Below, in pieces: positions 8,694 to 18,197 of a stretch of 64,000 nucleotides of DNA (the stretch's first letter is position 1; the number at the start of each line of letters is the position of its first letter). The stretch is from UBA2377 sp964429385 (GTDB taxonomy: Bacteria; Verrucomicrobiota; Verrucomicrobiia; Opitutales; Opitutaceae): the NCBI GenBank assembly GCA_964429385.1, contig CAYSBR010000007.1:34201-98200 (forward strand), in the 5' to 3' direction. The notes under the pieces are model-generated. The model was not told the origin of the DNA, did not search any database, and saw nothing but the letters and a program-made list of their open reading frames with translations. A program made the translations under genes and the position numbers.

Positions 8694-9872
8694 TCAGAAC
8701 GCAAACGCCGCATTCACCCCGTAGCGCTGGCGGGACATGCGGCGCGGTGCGAGATCGGAACGCACACGGTCGTTGTCAAGGGTGGCCGAAATCGTCCAAT
8801 GCGTGGTGGGCAGATAGGTCAGTGCCAGCCCGAACCGGGTCGTGCGCTCATCCACGTCGGGGATCATACCGCGGCCCTGCAATGTGGAGGGCTCGTAGGT
8901 CAGCGAACCGGAAGCCACGATGAGGGGGCTGATCGCATGCTGCACGTTCACAAAAAACCGGTTCACCTTGGTGTCAGTGAAAAGCGCGACATCGGAAGCC
9001 TCCTCCAGAGTGTGGACATAGCCGCCGGTGAGAAAGGAATTCTGCGCATAGGCATACTTGCCGGAGAGCTCGACGTAGGGAGCATCCGTATCCGTCGCCC
9101 CTGCGCGGTCACGCCACTCATAACCCAGCCGGGCGGACGCCGTGAGCTTGCGCGCCAGGGCGTATTCCACCCCGCCAATGAGAAAATCGGAACGTTTGTC
9201 CTTGTTCGCCCCGCCCCTGCGGTAATCCACATTCTGCCGGCGTACTTCGCCGAGCAGTTTCACTTCCGGCAGCACAGAATGGGATACTTCGAAACCGAAG
9301 AGATTTTCCGTGCGGTCAAGGGCCGTGCCCAAGGTCGCACTGTCGTAATCATAATGGGTCGAGCGAAACTTGGGTGTCAGTCCGGTCTTCTGTCCAACGC
9401 TCGCGACCCAGCGGGCGTCAAACTGGTTGCGCTTGTGGGACTGGTCGGTGTTGACGGGCACTCCCGCCAGCAGCGACTCGGGATTCTTGGCGATGAGGTA
9501 GCTGTTGCTCAGATCGAGATTGCTAGCCGCGCTGAACGCATGAGCCAGCCGCACTCTGAGATCGTGGCTGTCCAGGGTCTTGTCGCCCGGCCGATCCTGG
9601 ACGTTGTCCAGCGTGAGCTGGTAGGAGGCGGAAAGGAAGGTCTGATCCGTCAGCGACGAGTTGTACTTCAAAGTCGGTGAAACGGAGAAAACCGTGCTGC
9701 TGATGGCCCCGGCCGAGGACCCGAAGATATTGTTATCCCGGGAAACCCCCGCGCGGATGCTTGCCGTGAACTGGCGCCCCTGCTCCCGCTCGGGGATGGG
9801 CGCATACACGGCCCATGACACGGGAAGTACAATAAGGGAAAGCAGGGCCGTGGCGCAGCGGAACATTTTCAT
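8694..9872 (-). CDS. Outer-membrane beta-barrel protein of a polysaccharide operon
   Basis: A secreted 392-residue protein: MKMFRCATALLSLIVLP followed by a cleavable Ala-rich site, then alternating aromatic/polar strands to the end, closing with AAFAF as outer-membrane porin-like barrels do. It resembles the barrels found beside Wzz/Wzc genes in exosortase or EPS clusters (EpsL/OMP_b-brl type); exact homology is not verified. I start at the Met before KMFRC rather than the longer frame, because the signal peptide begins there. It lies between the BY-kinase and the glycosyltransferase on the same strand, so it may form the outer-membrane exit for the polymer or modulate it. No OPX/Wza-type protein is seen nearby. 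Confidence 0.78.
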   Translation of the reverse strand: MKMFRCATALLSLIVLPVSWAVYAPIPEREQGRQFTASIRAGVSRDNNIFGSSAGAISSTVFSVSPTLKYNSSLTDQTFLSASYQLTLDNVQDRPGDKTLDSHDLRVRLAHAFSAASNLDLSNSYLIAKNPESLLAGVPVNTDQSHKRNQFDARWVASVGQKTGLTPKFRSTHYDYDSATLGTALDRTENLFGFEVSHSVLPEVKLLGEVRRQNVDYRRGGANKDKRSDFLIGGVEYALARKLTASARLGYEWRDRAGATDTDAPYVELSGKYAYAQNSFLTGGYVHTLEEASDVALFTDTKVNRFFVNVQHAISPLIVASGSLTYEPSTLQGRGMIPDVDERTTRFGLALTYLPTTHWTISATLDNDRVRSDLAPRRMSRQRYGVNAAFAF

Positions 9873-9921
9873 AGGCTGATGATAACCGAGGTTCAGTGGG
9901 CCAACCGCCAGCAATAGGCAA

Positions 9922-11712
9922 TTATTTTTCCCGCAGAGACGGCAGGGTCGGATCGAAAAGCACGTAAAGGTTCTCGTTCAGGCGTTGCGGCGACTGGAGC
10001 GGAAAATCGCGGGGCATGCGTCCACTCAACAGACCGGCGTAAACCCCGCTCCACTCCCCATCGCGAACCGTCCCCGCCAGACGCAGATTGACTCCCGCTC
10101 CCTGACCGGCGGCGAGATCAGAAAAGAACGGCCGGTCAAGCGTGTGGGGCGTGAGCAGAAGCTGTCCGATGCGCTGCTCCAGCGACACCGCCCTGAAGTC
10201 GCGCAGCGTATGCGGCTGTGCCCAGACCCGCTTGCCCCCATACCACACCACGCCGGCCGGCACATCGGCCATCAGCCCAAACCGCCCTTCCGCGCCCCGC
10301 AGCTCCAAGTCCCGGCCCATGCCCATGAACAGTCCGGGGAAATAGGGCGGATAATGAAAATGCAGACGCCGCGGCTCCATCACATCGTGCAGCAACGGCA
10401 CCGCCTGCAACCCCAGCAGCAAGCCGGCGGCGGCCCGCGGCCAGGCGGCCAGCACCGGGTTGCCGCCGAGCAGCACGAAGAAAAAGGCCGCACCGAACAC
10501 GATGAGCAACGGCGTCAGATAGTAAACCGGCAGGCGTTCGCTCTCGCCCGAATTGAACACCGCCTGGGCCAGCAGCAGAACGCCCAGACTCGCGGTGAAC
10601 GCCCAGCGCAGCCTGTCCGCCCCCTCATCCCGAAACCGGTAAAACCAGCCCACGATGAAAAAAGCGGAGAACCACAGCGCCCCACCTGACCACAACCGCG
10701 AGGACAGATTCTCGCTCAGGGAGGTCAGAACCTTGTTGCCCAGCTTGTTGAGCTCGATCTGCGGGATGCGGTCCGAAAGGGTCGCGCGCACCCGCGCGGG
10801 TTCCGCCGTGGAGTCCCCTGCCTTCAAGGCCACATTTTGTCCGGCCAAGGCCATCGGGTGTCCGGTCAGGAGGCTGTTCCGCACCATCCAGGGGCCGGCC
10901 AGCACAGCAAAGGCCGCCAGCACCACGCCCAGCGTCAGCCAGCGCGCCCGGGCCCTCCAGACCGCATAGGCCAGAACCACCAGCACCAACGCGCCCGCGG
11001 AATACTCGGTCAGAAACAGCAACCCGCATATCGCGCCCAGGGCAGCGGCCCAACCGAGGGCGGACCTGCGTCCGGCCACGAGCGCCTGTTCCCACTGCCA
11101 CCAACAATGAAACGCCCCCAGCCCCAGAACCATCAGCAAGGGCAAACCATTGACGCCCACGGTCTGTTTCCACAGCGGCATCGACAGCAGCAGCGCCAGC
11201 GCCGCCACCCAGCCCACCCTCGCTTCAAACAACCGCCGGCCCAGATCGTAGGTCAGCCAGGCCGCCAGCCAGAGCAGCAGCACATTCAACCCCAGCAGAT
11301 AGTAATCGGCGGCAAATCCATTCGGCGGCACCGGAGGGCTCGCAAAAAGCGCCTCCCGCGTTGAAGCCGGCAGCACCGCCAGCCCGGCGGCGATCACCAT
11401 CGAATACAACGGGGCCTGATGCAGTTCCGGATAAGGCCGGCCCGCATCAAATCCGCGCCCGCGCTTTTCCAGCACCGCCGCCGTCTGCGGATAATTGACC
11501 TTGGTGGTGAACCCCTCCCCCTGCGCCAGCTGCCGGCCGACATCGGCCTGCACCAGGACCGGCTCGCTGGCCGGACCATGAAACTGGGTCCACGCCACGC
11601 GCAACGAAAGCAGCAGTGCCAGCAGCAGAAAGGCGCCCAGTTTCACCCAGCGGGCGCCTCGGCCCAGCTCCAACCAGTGGATGGCCTCTTGCAGCGTACG
11701 GGGACGTTTCAT
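9922..11712 (-). CDS. Polytopic membrane glycosyltransferase-like protein (GT-C fold)
   Basis: A 596-residue integral membrane protein with about ten to twelve predicted helices, starting near residues 25-43. An early acidic VQADVGRQLAQGEGF motif after the first helix and a SEPVL loop resemble GT39/ArnT-like (GT-C) enzymes, which move sugars from polyprenyl carriers on the outer face of the membrane. A soluble C-terminal domain of about 150 residues follows. Its ATG overlaps the stop of the upstream NtrC-type regulator by one base, so the two are coupled. The exact donor and acceptor cannot be read. An alternative is an O-antigen/EPS ligase-like protein; the family call is moderate. Confidence 0.68.
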   Translation of the reverse strand: MKRPRTLQEAIHWLELGRGARWVKLGAFLLLALLLSLRVAWTQFHGPASEPVLVQADVGRQLAQGEGFTTKVNYPQTAAVLEKRGRGFDAGRPYPELHQAPLYSMVIAAGLAVLPASTREALFASPPVPPNGFAADYYLLGLNVLLLWLAAWLTYDLGRRLFEARVGWVAALALLLSMPLWKQTVGVNGLPLLMVLGLGAFHCWWQWEQALVAGRRSALGWAAALGAICGLLFLTEYSAGALVLVVLAYAVWRARARWLTLGVVLAAFAVLAGPWMVRNSLLTGHPMALAGQNVALKAGDSTAEPARVRATLSDRIPQIELNKLGNKVLTSLSENLSSRLWSGGALWFSAFFIVGWFYRFRDEGADRLRWAFTASLGVLLLAQAVFNSGESERLPVYYLTPLLIVFGAAFFFVLLGGNPVLAAWPRAAAGLLLGLQAVPLLHDVMEPRRLHFHYPPYFPGLFMGMGRDLELRGAEGRFGLMADVPAGVVWYGGKRVWAQPHTLRDFRAVSLEQRIGQLLLTPHTLDRPFFSDLAAGQGAGVNLRLAGTVRDGEWSGVYAGLLSGRMPRDFPLQSPQRLNENLYVLFDPTLPSLREK

Positions 11713-13076
11713 CAGTCCGTGACGTCAAGTTCCGGCCATTCGGCCAGCTTGCGATGCAGCGTGCGCCGGCTGATCCCCATCAACTCCGCCGCCTTGGTGC
11801 GGTTGCCCCGCGCCTTGATCAGGGCTTCGCGCAGCAGCCGCTTCTCGTTTTCCTCCACGGAAAGCGGATTCGCCAGCGGGACGGCGCCACTCGTCGCAAC
11901 GGTCGCGACACCGCGAAACCGCGGTTCGAGATCGTATTCCGTCAGCTTCCCGCCGCGGTGCAGCACCACGACGTTCTCGCAGAAATTGCGCAATTCGCGG
12001 ATATTGCCGGGCCAGGCATAGGCCTGAAGCGTCGTCACCGCGCCGGGCTCCAGGGTGAGCGGCGGCGTCTTGTTCTCCTCGCTGAATCCCTTGATGAAAT
12101 GGGCCAGCAGGAGCGGGATATCCTCGGGCCGCTCCCGCAGCGGCGGCATCGCGATGCGCACGACATTGAGACGGAAGAACAGGTCCTCGCGGAACTTTCC
12201 CTCCCGCACCATCTGCTCAAGATTCCGGTTGGTCGCCGCCACCAGCCGCACATCCAGATCAATGGGCTTCGCCCCACCCACCCGCTCGATGCTCTTGGTC
12301 TCCAGAAAACGCAACAGCTTCACCTGAGTTGAAGCCGAGATCTCGCCGATTTCATCGAGAAAAATCGTGCCGCCGTCCGCCGATTCAAAGCGCCCCACCC
12401 GCCGCTCCATCGCGCCGGTGAAGGCCCCCTTCTCATGACCGAACAACTCGCTCTCCAGCAGGTTTTCCGAAAGCGCCGCGCAATGCACCGCAATGAACGG
12501 CGCGCGCGCCCGAGGGCTCACCTGATGAATGGCCTGCGCCACCAGCTCCTTGCCCGTGCCCGACTCGCCCTCGATCAGAATGGTGGCCTTCGAAGGCGCC
12601 ACCAAACGCACCCGGTCCACCACCGCCTTCAGCTTCGCCGAATGCCCGATGATGTGGTCGAAACTAAACTTCTCATCCAGACGCTCGTGCAACTGCTTCA
12701 CTTCGACCTCGAGCGTCTTGGTCTTGAGCGCGCGCTGGATGAGCACCTCCAGCCGCTCGATGTTCACCGGCTTGGTCAGGAAATCCACCGCCCCCCGCTT
12801 CATCGCCTCCACCGCCGTTTCAATGTTGCCGTAGGCGGTCATCATCAACACCGCCGGTCGGTTGGGCAACGTCAACGCCCGGTCGATCACCTTGAGACCC
12901 GATTTTCCGGGCATGCGCAAATCGGTGAGGATGACATCAAACGGCTGCGCCTCCATCAGGTTGAAGGCCTCGTCGGCATTCGCCGCCACCGACACATCGT
13001 AGTCGTCGGCCAAGGCCTGCTGCAATCCCTCCCGGGTATGCTTCTCGTCATCAACGATGAGGACACTTGGAACCAT
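11712..13076 (-). CDS. NtrC-family sigma-54-dependent response regulator
   Basis: A 454-residue enhancer-binding protein. The receiver domain has Asp52 (ILTDLRMPG) and Lys102 (FLTKPV). The AAA+ domain shows Walker A GESGTGKE (170-177), the sigma-54 contact loop GAFTGA (217-222) and Walker B TIFLDE (237-242), with the arginine-finger region LRERPEDIPLL. The Fis-type helix-turn-helix at the C-terminus reads RTKAAELMGISRRTLHRKL. All sigma-54 activation residues are intact, so it should drive sigma-54 promoters. It heads the exopolysaccharide run and overlaps the next gene by one base. No histidine kinase is adjacent, so its partner is elsewhere. PrsR-type regulators in EPS/exosortase clusters have the same layout. 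Confidence 0.93.
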   Translation of the reverse strand: MVPSVLIVDDEKHTREGLQQALADDYDVSVAANADEAFNLMEAQPFDVILTDLRMPGKSGLKVIDRALTLPNRPAVLMMTAYGNIETAVEAMKRGAVDFLTKPVNIERLEVLIQRALKTKTLEVEVKQLHERLDEKFSFDHIIGHSAKLKAVVDRVRLVAPSKATILIEGESGTGKELVAQAIHQVSPRARAPFIAVHCAALSENLLESELFGHEKGAFTGAMERRVGRFESADGGTIFLDEIGEISASTQVKLLRFLETKSIERVGGAKPIDLDVRLVAATNRNLEQMVREGKFREDLFFRLNVVRIAMPPLRERPEDIPLLLAHFIKGFSEENKTPPLTLEPGAVTTLQAYAWPGNIRELRNFCENVVVLHRGGKLTEYDLEPRFRGVATVATSGAVPLANPLSVEENEKRLLREALIKARGNRTKAAELMGISRRTLHRKLAEWPELDVTD

Positions 13077-13205
13077 CCCTTTATCACACGCGGACAGATG
13101 AAAGCGTCAAGCGCCTGATGAGACAATCCGACACAATCAAACCAGTGGCTTTTTTGCCTGAAAACGGTCACCTAATTTTCTCCCCCCAAAAACTCCATCA
13201 TCCCC

Positions 13206-14030
13206 GTGCCCGCTCTCCCGTCATCCCCCCTTTCCTCCCGCGCAGGTTTCCTCCTCGCCGGCCTGAGTCTCCTGTTCGGACTGCTCACGGCCTCTGCCAC
13301 CAGCCAGGAACCCATGCTGGAGATCAATGTGCGCTCAGCCGTGGATCGCCCCTTCCAGGGCTGGCGCAAGGCGCCACTCAAGGAACACGGCAAACTCTAC
13401 CATATTGTAGCCATCACCGAGGCGCCTTCGGCCCTGAAACTGGTCAGGCCTGTGGATGAAGCCATGCTGTTAAACGCTCTGCGTGAAGCATTGGCCAAGC
13501 GCGGTTTCAGCGAAGCGCTCGATGACACCATGCCTGACATCATCCTGACCGTGCTCTATGGGCGCGGCCGGTTGCGCAATCCCTACCTGGATGGGGTCAT
13601 GATGGATGAATACGGCGATCCGCCCATCGCCACCCTCACCGGACTCTCCACCACCCACCTGATCCGCCAGCGCACCCACGGCTACGAGACCAAGCTTCAA
13701 GCCGCCCAGCAGGAAAAACTCTTCGTCCGCATCTCCGCCTGGGCCCACCCCGACGCACCGCCCCCCGAAAGCAAAAAGGAAAAAGATAAAAAGCCCCGCC
13801 GGCTCTGGAAAACCGACATGGTCGTGGACGATCCGGCCAACCGCGACCTCAACCTCTTCATCAAGGAAATGCTCGCCGCCGGCTCCGCCTACTTCGACCG
13901 TGAAATGGACCGCGAAGAGGTTTCCATCCGCACCGACATCCCCGAGGGCAAAGTCATCCTCGGCGAGATGCGCTTTCTCGAAGAAGAAGAGAAGCGTTCC
14001 GAAAACGCCGGAAAAAAATCCAAACGCTAA
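13206..14030 (+). CDS. Secreted protein of unknown function
   Basis: A 274-residue protein with a GTG start and a clear signal peptide (hydrophobic AGFLLAGLSLLFGLL then TASATSQEP). I do not recognise a domain. The mature part has an alpha/beta region with HIVAITEAP, followed by a LITVLYGRG-like strand, a Lys-rich linker (SKKEKDKKPRR) and an acidic, charged C-terminus ending EEEEKRSENAGKK. The pattern (lipid-binding-like strands, then a charged tail) resembles DUF4136-type envelope proteins, but this is only an impression. It faces the DUF2235 gene, converging with a 4-base overlap at the stops, and is transcribed away from the EPS regulator. Confidence 0.7.
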   Translation: MPALPSSPLSSRAGFLLAGLSLLFGLLTASATSQEPMLEINVRSAVDRPFQGWRKAPLKEHGKLYHIVAITEAPSALKLVRPVDEAMLLNALREALAKRGFSEALDDTMPDIILTVLYGRGRLRNPYLDGVMMDEYGDPPIATLTGLSTTHLIRQRTHGYETKLQAAQQEKLFVRISAWAHPDAPPPESKKEKDKKPRRLWKTDMVVDDPANRDLNLFIKEMLAAGSAYFDREMDREEVSIRTDIPEGKVILGEMRFLEEEEKRSENAGKKSKR

Positions 14031-15259
14031 CTCCAGTCCGTGGACTCGTAGAGCTCCGCCGCCGCCGCGCCGGGATAGGCTGGCGGCGCGTAAACCGGAC
14101 CGCTGACCGCGCTCTGCGGCGGGAACCCCGCCCCTTCCTCGCAAAAGAAGAGGCCGCCTTCCTGGGCGAATTTCTCCACCGATGAATGGACGCGGGGGCG
14201 GCCGCCCGCCGAAGCCGCGCACGCCCGGGCGCTGAGCCCAAATCTGGCCGTCAACCCGCCTTCCGCGTGCCGCAGCCAGGCCAGCCGGTGGGTGTCCGTG
14301 AAACGCGCGACTTCCTCATCGTTCCACTCCAGCGGAAGCAGACCCTGCGCAGCCAGAGCGGAGTTCCAATTGCGCCACATGAAGTCGAGCGTCACCCGGC
14401 TCAGGCCATCATGAAAATAGCCGCCCCCCACATCGCTGTGACAGCCCGGAAACCAGACCTCCTTCACATTGGGGGCCTGGCCTGCGCGCTGCAATAGCGC
14501 CGGGCTGTAAAGCACGCGCTCCTCATCGAGCGCCACACAATGGACCACATGCCCCACCGCGGCATCCGGCTCCAATTCCGCCGCCTTCACTCCCAATGAA
14601 GCGGCCACCGTGTCCCACACCCCGACAAACGCGATCTCCAGTTCTTCACCGGGCATCAACGTCTTCGACTGGTGCGTGAACAGGCTCCACACCTCCAGCC
14701 AGCTCTCGCCCGCGGAACGCGCCTGCAGGCGCCGACTCTCGATGATCACCTTGTCCAGCAGACCGCGCGTGCGCAGATCGCGGGCGAACAACCGCGCGGA
14801 AGCCGCCCCCCGGCTGAATCCGAGGATCGAGAGACGATCCCCTCGCCGGTAGTTTTCCAGAAACGCGAGGTAGGCTCGGCGACGGATGAATTTTTCCTCA
14901 TTTGCCGCCCCACCCTCGACGAGCGTGTTCAGCGCATCGTTCTCCTCGTCGTTCCCGACTCCGCGAAAATAATGCGTAAGCTGCCCCGGCCCATCCGCCG
15001 CGAGTGCGTGCCAGGTCTTGGCGACATTGGTGATGACCGGCGGGTAGGCCTGGCTCTCATCCGCCTTGCTCACCCAGACCCGCCGCGGTTGATCCCAATA
15101 AAAGTCCGCCGGGTTCGGCCCGGTCTCATCGTTCCAGGTGCCGTCGAACAGGAAGACATGATGGCGGGAGCCCGCCGACGTTTTCCAGTCTTTCGCACAG
15201 GTGACAGTGGAGCGTTTGACCCCACGCGGTTTGGTCCGGGTCTTGCGATGCGGCGGCAT
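14027..15259 (-). CDS. DUF2235 alpha/beta-hydrolase (Tle1-like phospholipase family)
   Basis: A 410-residue DUF2235 protein. The signature DGTWN is at 39-43, the nucleophile elbow GFSRG gives Ser149, and PGCHSDVGGGY supplies the catalytic Asp276; the catalytic His is expected further on, in the DTHRLAWLRHAEGG region. The fold is that of T6SS Tle1 phospholipase effectors, but most DUF2235 proteins outside secretion clusters have no known substrate. No VgrG, PAAR or immunity gene is beside it and there is no signal peptide, so toxin function is not supported here. The N-terminal 30 residues are basic and may not all be translated. Confidence 0.85.
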   Translation of the reverse strand: MPPHRKTRTKPRGVKRSTVTCAKDWKTSAGSRHHVFLFDGTWNDETGPNPADFYWDQPRRVWVSKADESQAYPPVITNVAKTWHALAADGPGQLTHYFRGVGNDEENDALNTLVEGGAANEEKFIRRRAYLAFLENYRRGDRLSILGFSRGAASARLFARDLRTRGLLDKVIIESRRLQARSAGESWLEVWSLFTHQSKTLMPGEELEIAFVGVWDTVAASLGVKAAELEPDAAVGHVVHCVALDEERVLYSPALLQRAGQAPNVKEVWFPGCHSDVGGGYFHDGLSRVTLDFMWRNWNSALAAQGLLPLEWNDEEVARFTDTHRLAWLRHAEGGLTARFGLSARACAASAGGRPRVHSSVEKFAQEGGLFFCEEGAGFPPQSAVSGPVYAPPAYPGAAAAELYESTDWS

Positions 15260-15312
15260 GCCCGGATGCTGGCACCGCGACCGCCGCGGTCAGCATTATT
15301 CCACCGGGGGAT

Positions 15313-16350
15313 TCACCCCGCCGGCCGCGGTCGCAACGGGCGGGTCAGCGCAATCCCCGATGCTTCGAATGTATGCGCCAGCCACCGCAGGGAGTCTTCC
15401 ATCGTCGCCCGTTCCATCGCCACGAGATCAAAGCCCTGCGACCGGGCCGCCTCCTCCGGATCAGGCAGGCAGACAAACGGATCGTAAGGCGGATGGTGAT
15501 ACGCACACACTCCTTCGCCCAGCCGGGCCGCGCCCCGCCGATCCCGGAAGGGAGCGCTGTAAGCCCAGCAATTCTCAAAACACACCCGCCTGATGCCGGC
15601 CGCCCGCAACGCCTGGGTGGTTTCCACGATGGGCAGATTACCCTTCCCCAACGGCACGCCCATCCAACGCGGCTCGGCATTGCCCGCGGCTCCGGCGGGG
15701 ATCGTCACATGATCCTTGAGATGTGCCGTGCGCGAATAGTGCCCCAGCTTCGCCACCGACACCGCCGGCTCCTCCATGAAGAGCATCGAGTTGCCATAAT
15801 CGAAAAGCGCCCGGACCCGCGGGTGATCCACCCGGTCCAGAATCTCCGCCACCTGCGTGGCCGTCAGATCCTCGTGATTTTCCACCAGAAGCGTGACCCC
15901 CGCCTTTTCCGCCAGCGGGGCGACTTGCCGGAGATTGCGCACGGCCGACTCCACCTGCTCGCGGTCATCCGGGCGCCGCAGGGTGTAGGTGCGCAGATGC
16001 TCGGCCCCCAGCCGGCGCGCAATTTCCAGCATGGCCTCCAGCTCCGCCGGCTCCGTGCCGTTCATCTCGGCATCCAGCCCCACTCCGCAGTCCTCCAGAT
16101 GCCGGCGCACCCCGTCCAGAAAAACCGGATCATAGCCGCCGAGAAAATCCGGACTCTTGATCCAGAAATTCACTCCGCTGAACCCCAGCGCCGCGGTCTC
16201 GTCAATGAGTCCATGCACATCCAGGCCGGCCCGATGCCGAAAGCGGAAATTGAAGGAGTGAAGGTAAAGCTCGAGGGGTGGCATATCGCCGGGGAGGTGC
16301 TGATTCATAAAAGCCGATGTCGTCACAATCGCCGCAAGCCCGGACACCAT
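15313..16350 (-). CDS. Sugar phosphate isomerase/epimerase-like TIM barrel
   Basis: A 345-residue AP-endonuclease-2/xylose-isomerase-like TIM barrel. The family pattern is seen as LHSFNFRF at the first strand, GFSGVNFWI, DAEMNGTEP, GVTLLVENHEDLTA (metal-binding Glu/His region), RALFDYGNSM and AHLKDHVTIPAG (metal-binding His), then VCFENCWAY. Such enzymes isomerise or epimerise sugars or cyclitols; the substrate cannot be told. The start at MVSGLA follows a GGAG Shine-Dalgarno inside the end of ptsI, three bases after its stop, so it is read from the same transcript. That pairing with PTS enzyme I may be incidental. Confidence 0.85.
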   Translation of the reverse strand: MVSGLAAIVTTSAFMNQHLPGDMPPLELYLHSFNFRFRHRAGLDVHGLIDETAALGFSGVNFWIKSPDFLGGYDPVFLDGVRRHLEDCGVGLDAEMNGTEPAELEAMLEIARRLGAEHLRTYTLRRPDDREQVESAVRNLRQVAPLAEKAGVTLLVENHEDLTATQVAEILDRVDHPRVRALFDYGNSMLFMEEPAVSVAKLGHYSRTAHLKDHVTIPAGAAGNAEPRWMGVPLGKGNLPIVETTQALRAAGIRRVCFENCWAYSAPFRDRRGAARLGEGVCAYHHPPYDPFVCLPDPEEAARSQGFDLVAMERATMEDSLRWLAHTFEASGIALTRPLRPRPAG

Positions 16351-16353
16351 GGT

Positions 16354-18123
16354 TCACTCCATTCGCATCCGCTCATTATGGAAATCAAGGCAGAGCGCGT
16401 GGATGGCTTTCGCCGCATCCATCTTCAACGCGGCCTGAGCCAACGCCCGGGCCTCCTTCATCTTCATCGCCCGCACCAGATAACGCACCGCGGGAATCAA
16501 GGGCGGCGTCATGCTGAGCGAATCCACCCCCAGACCCAGCAGGAGCGGCACCAGCACGGGGTCTCCCGCCATCTCACCGCACACACTTACAGGAATCCCC
16601 GCGCGGTGCGCCTGATCCACGACATTCTTCAAGGTGCGCAACACCGCGGGGTGCGTGGGCTCATAGAGGTGCGCGATGCGGTTGTTTACCCGGTCGATGG
16701 CCAGCAGGTATTGGATGAGATCGTTCGTGCCGATGCTGAAGAAACCGCACTGCCGGGCGAGGATGTCCGCCGTGGCCGCCGCACTGGGAATCTCGATCAT
16801 CGTGCCCACGGACAGCCCTTCATCAAACGGCAGCCCCCGGGCGCGCAGCTCGGCCTTGCACTCCTCAAGCAGAACATTGGCCCGGGCCAGCTCCTCCGCC
16901 CCGCTGATCATCGGATACATGATGCGCACGTTGCCGCGCACACTGGCGATGAGGATGGCCCGCAGCTGATCCTTGAAGATATCCGTGTGCTCCAGACAGA
17001 AACGAATGGCCCGGAACCCCATGAAAGGATTGTTCTCCTTGGGGAAAAGCTGCGGGTTGCCCGCCATCGGCTTGTCCCCGCCCAGATCGAGGGTGCGGAT
17101 GATGACCGGAGCCGGCGCGAACGCCTCCGCCACGGCCAGGTAGGCCGCGGCCTGCTCCGCCTCACCGGGAATGCGCGCACTGTTCAGATAAAGATACTCC
17201 GTGCGGAAGAGCCCCACGCCGGCGGCGTTGTATTCACGCACCAGCTCGATTTCTTCCACCTTCTCGATGTTGGCCTGCAACGCCACCTCCACGCCATCAA
17301 GCGTGACCGCCGGCCGCTGGTTGGCCTCCATCAGCCGGGTCTCAAGACCCTTCCGATGCTCGCGAATCTTGCCGTAGCGGAAAAGCGTGCTCTCCGACGG
17401 GTTGAGGATGACGAGCCCGTCGTAGCCGTCCACGATCGCCCAATCCCCTGTCCGCGCCCGCTGCGTCAGGTCGCGCATGCCGACCACGGCGGGGACCTTC
17501 ATTGATCGCGCCACGATCACGGCATGGCTGGTCTTGCTCCCCGAATCGGTCACCACCGCCAGCGCCGCGCTGCGGTCAATGCTGGCCGAGTCGGACGGGG
17601 AGATATCGTTCGCGATGACGATGCGCTTGTCCGCCAGCCGGGCCAGACTGTTTTCCGCCTGCCCCAGCAGGTTTTGCAGGACGCGCTGCGCGACATCGCG
17701 GATGTCGCTGGCCCGCTCCCGCAGATACTCGTCGTCAATCTCCGCAAAGGCCCGGATGTAGCGGGACGAGACCTTGTTGAAACAGGTTTCGATATTGCAG
17801 CCCGTGAGCTCGAACTCGCGGATGGTCTCGCCGATCAGCGCCTGATCCTCGAGCACCATCAAGTGCGCGTCAAAAATCAACGCCTCCTCCTGGCCGATGT
17901 TGCGCTCCACCTCCAGTTTGATCCGCGCGATCTGCTGGCGGGTCACGAGCAGCGCCTGCTCAAAACGCCCCACCTCCTCGATGCGTTTTTCTGCATCCAC
18001 CTGATAACTGGGCACCTCGACATCGCTCTGAATGTACACAAACACCGGACCATAGGCGATGCCCTGCGAGGCGGGGATGCCTTGCACGACGATTTCGGTC
18101 TTGGTGCGGGAATCCGTGGGCAT
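16354..18123 (-). CDS. ptsI: Phosphoenolpyruvate-protein phosphotransferase (PTS enzyme I)
   Basis: Enzyme I takes phosphate from PEP and passes it to HPr, at the head of the sugar PTS or of a regulatory PTS. At 589 residues it has family length. The phospho-His is His200 in DSGSKTSHAVIVAR, followed by the PAVVGM linker; the PEP-binding barrel carries GLFRTEYLYL, GTNDLIQYLLAIDR and the catalytic Cys motif VCGEMAGDP. It has no N-terminal GAF domain, so it is not PtsP. No ptsH or EII gene lies next to it. The isomerase-like gene follows after three bases. Confidence 0.97.
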   Translation of the reverse strand: MPTDSRTKTEIVVQGIPASQGIAYGPVFVYIQSDVEVPSYQVDAEKRIEEVGRFEQALLVTRQQIARIKLEVERNIGQEEALIFDAHLMVLEDQALIGETIREFELTGCNIETCFNKVSSRYIRAFAEIDDEYLRERASDIRDVAQRVLQNLLGQAENSLARLADKRIVIANDISPSDSASIDRSAALAVVTDSGSKTSHAVIVARSMKVPAVVGMRDLTQRARTGDWAIVDGYDGLVILNPSESTLFRYGKIREHRKGLETRLMEANQRPAVTLDGVEVALQANIEKVEEIELVREYNAAGVGLFRTEYLYLNSARIPGEAEQAAAYLAVAEAFAPAPVIIRTLDLGGDKPMAGNPQLFPKENNPFMGFRAIRFCLEHTDIFKDQLRAILIASVRGNVRIMYPMISGAEELARANVLLEECKAELRARGLPFDEGLSVGTMIEIPSAAATADILARQCGFFSIGTNDLIQYLLAIDRVNNRIAHLYEPTHPAVLRTLKNVVDQAHRAGIPVSVCGEMAGDPVLVPLLLGLGVDSLSMTPPLIPAVRYLVRAMKMKEARALAQAALKMDAAKAIHALCLDFHNERMRME

Positions 18124-18197
18124 GGAAGCTTGCCGCCCGCAGGGTGACAGGCGGCGCGGGAGATAACGCGCCCCATGGGGGAGTGGTCAATGCGGAT

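Noticed and set aside
14027..15259. T6SS phospholipase toxin with immunity gene
   Set aside because: No VgrG, PAAR, Hcp or immunity-like gene is nearby, and the protein has no secretion signal; only the fold is shared.
15373..17505. 710-residue open frame on plus across ptsI and the isomerase-like gene
   Set aside because: It is antisense to ptsI, whose catalytic motifs are complete; the translated sequence is low-complexity His/Arg/Gln.
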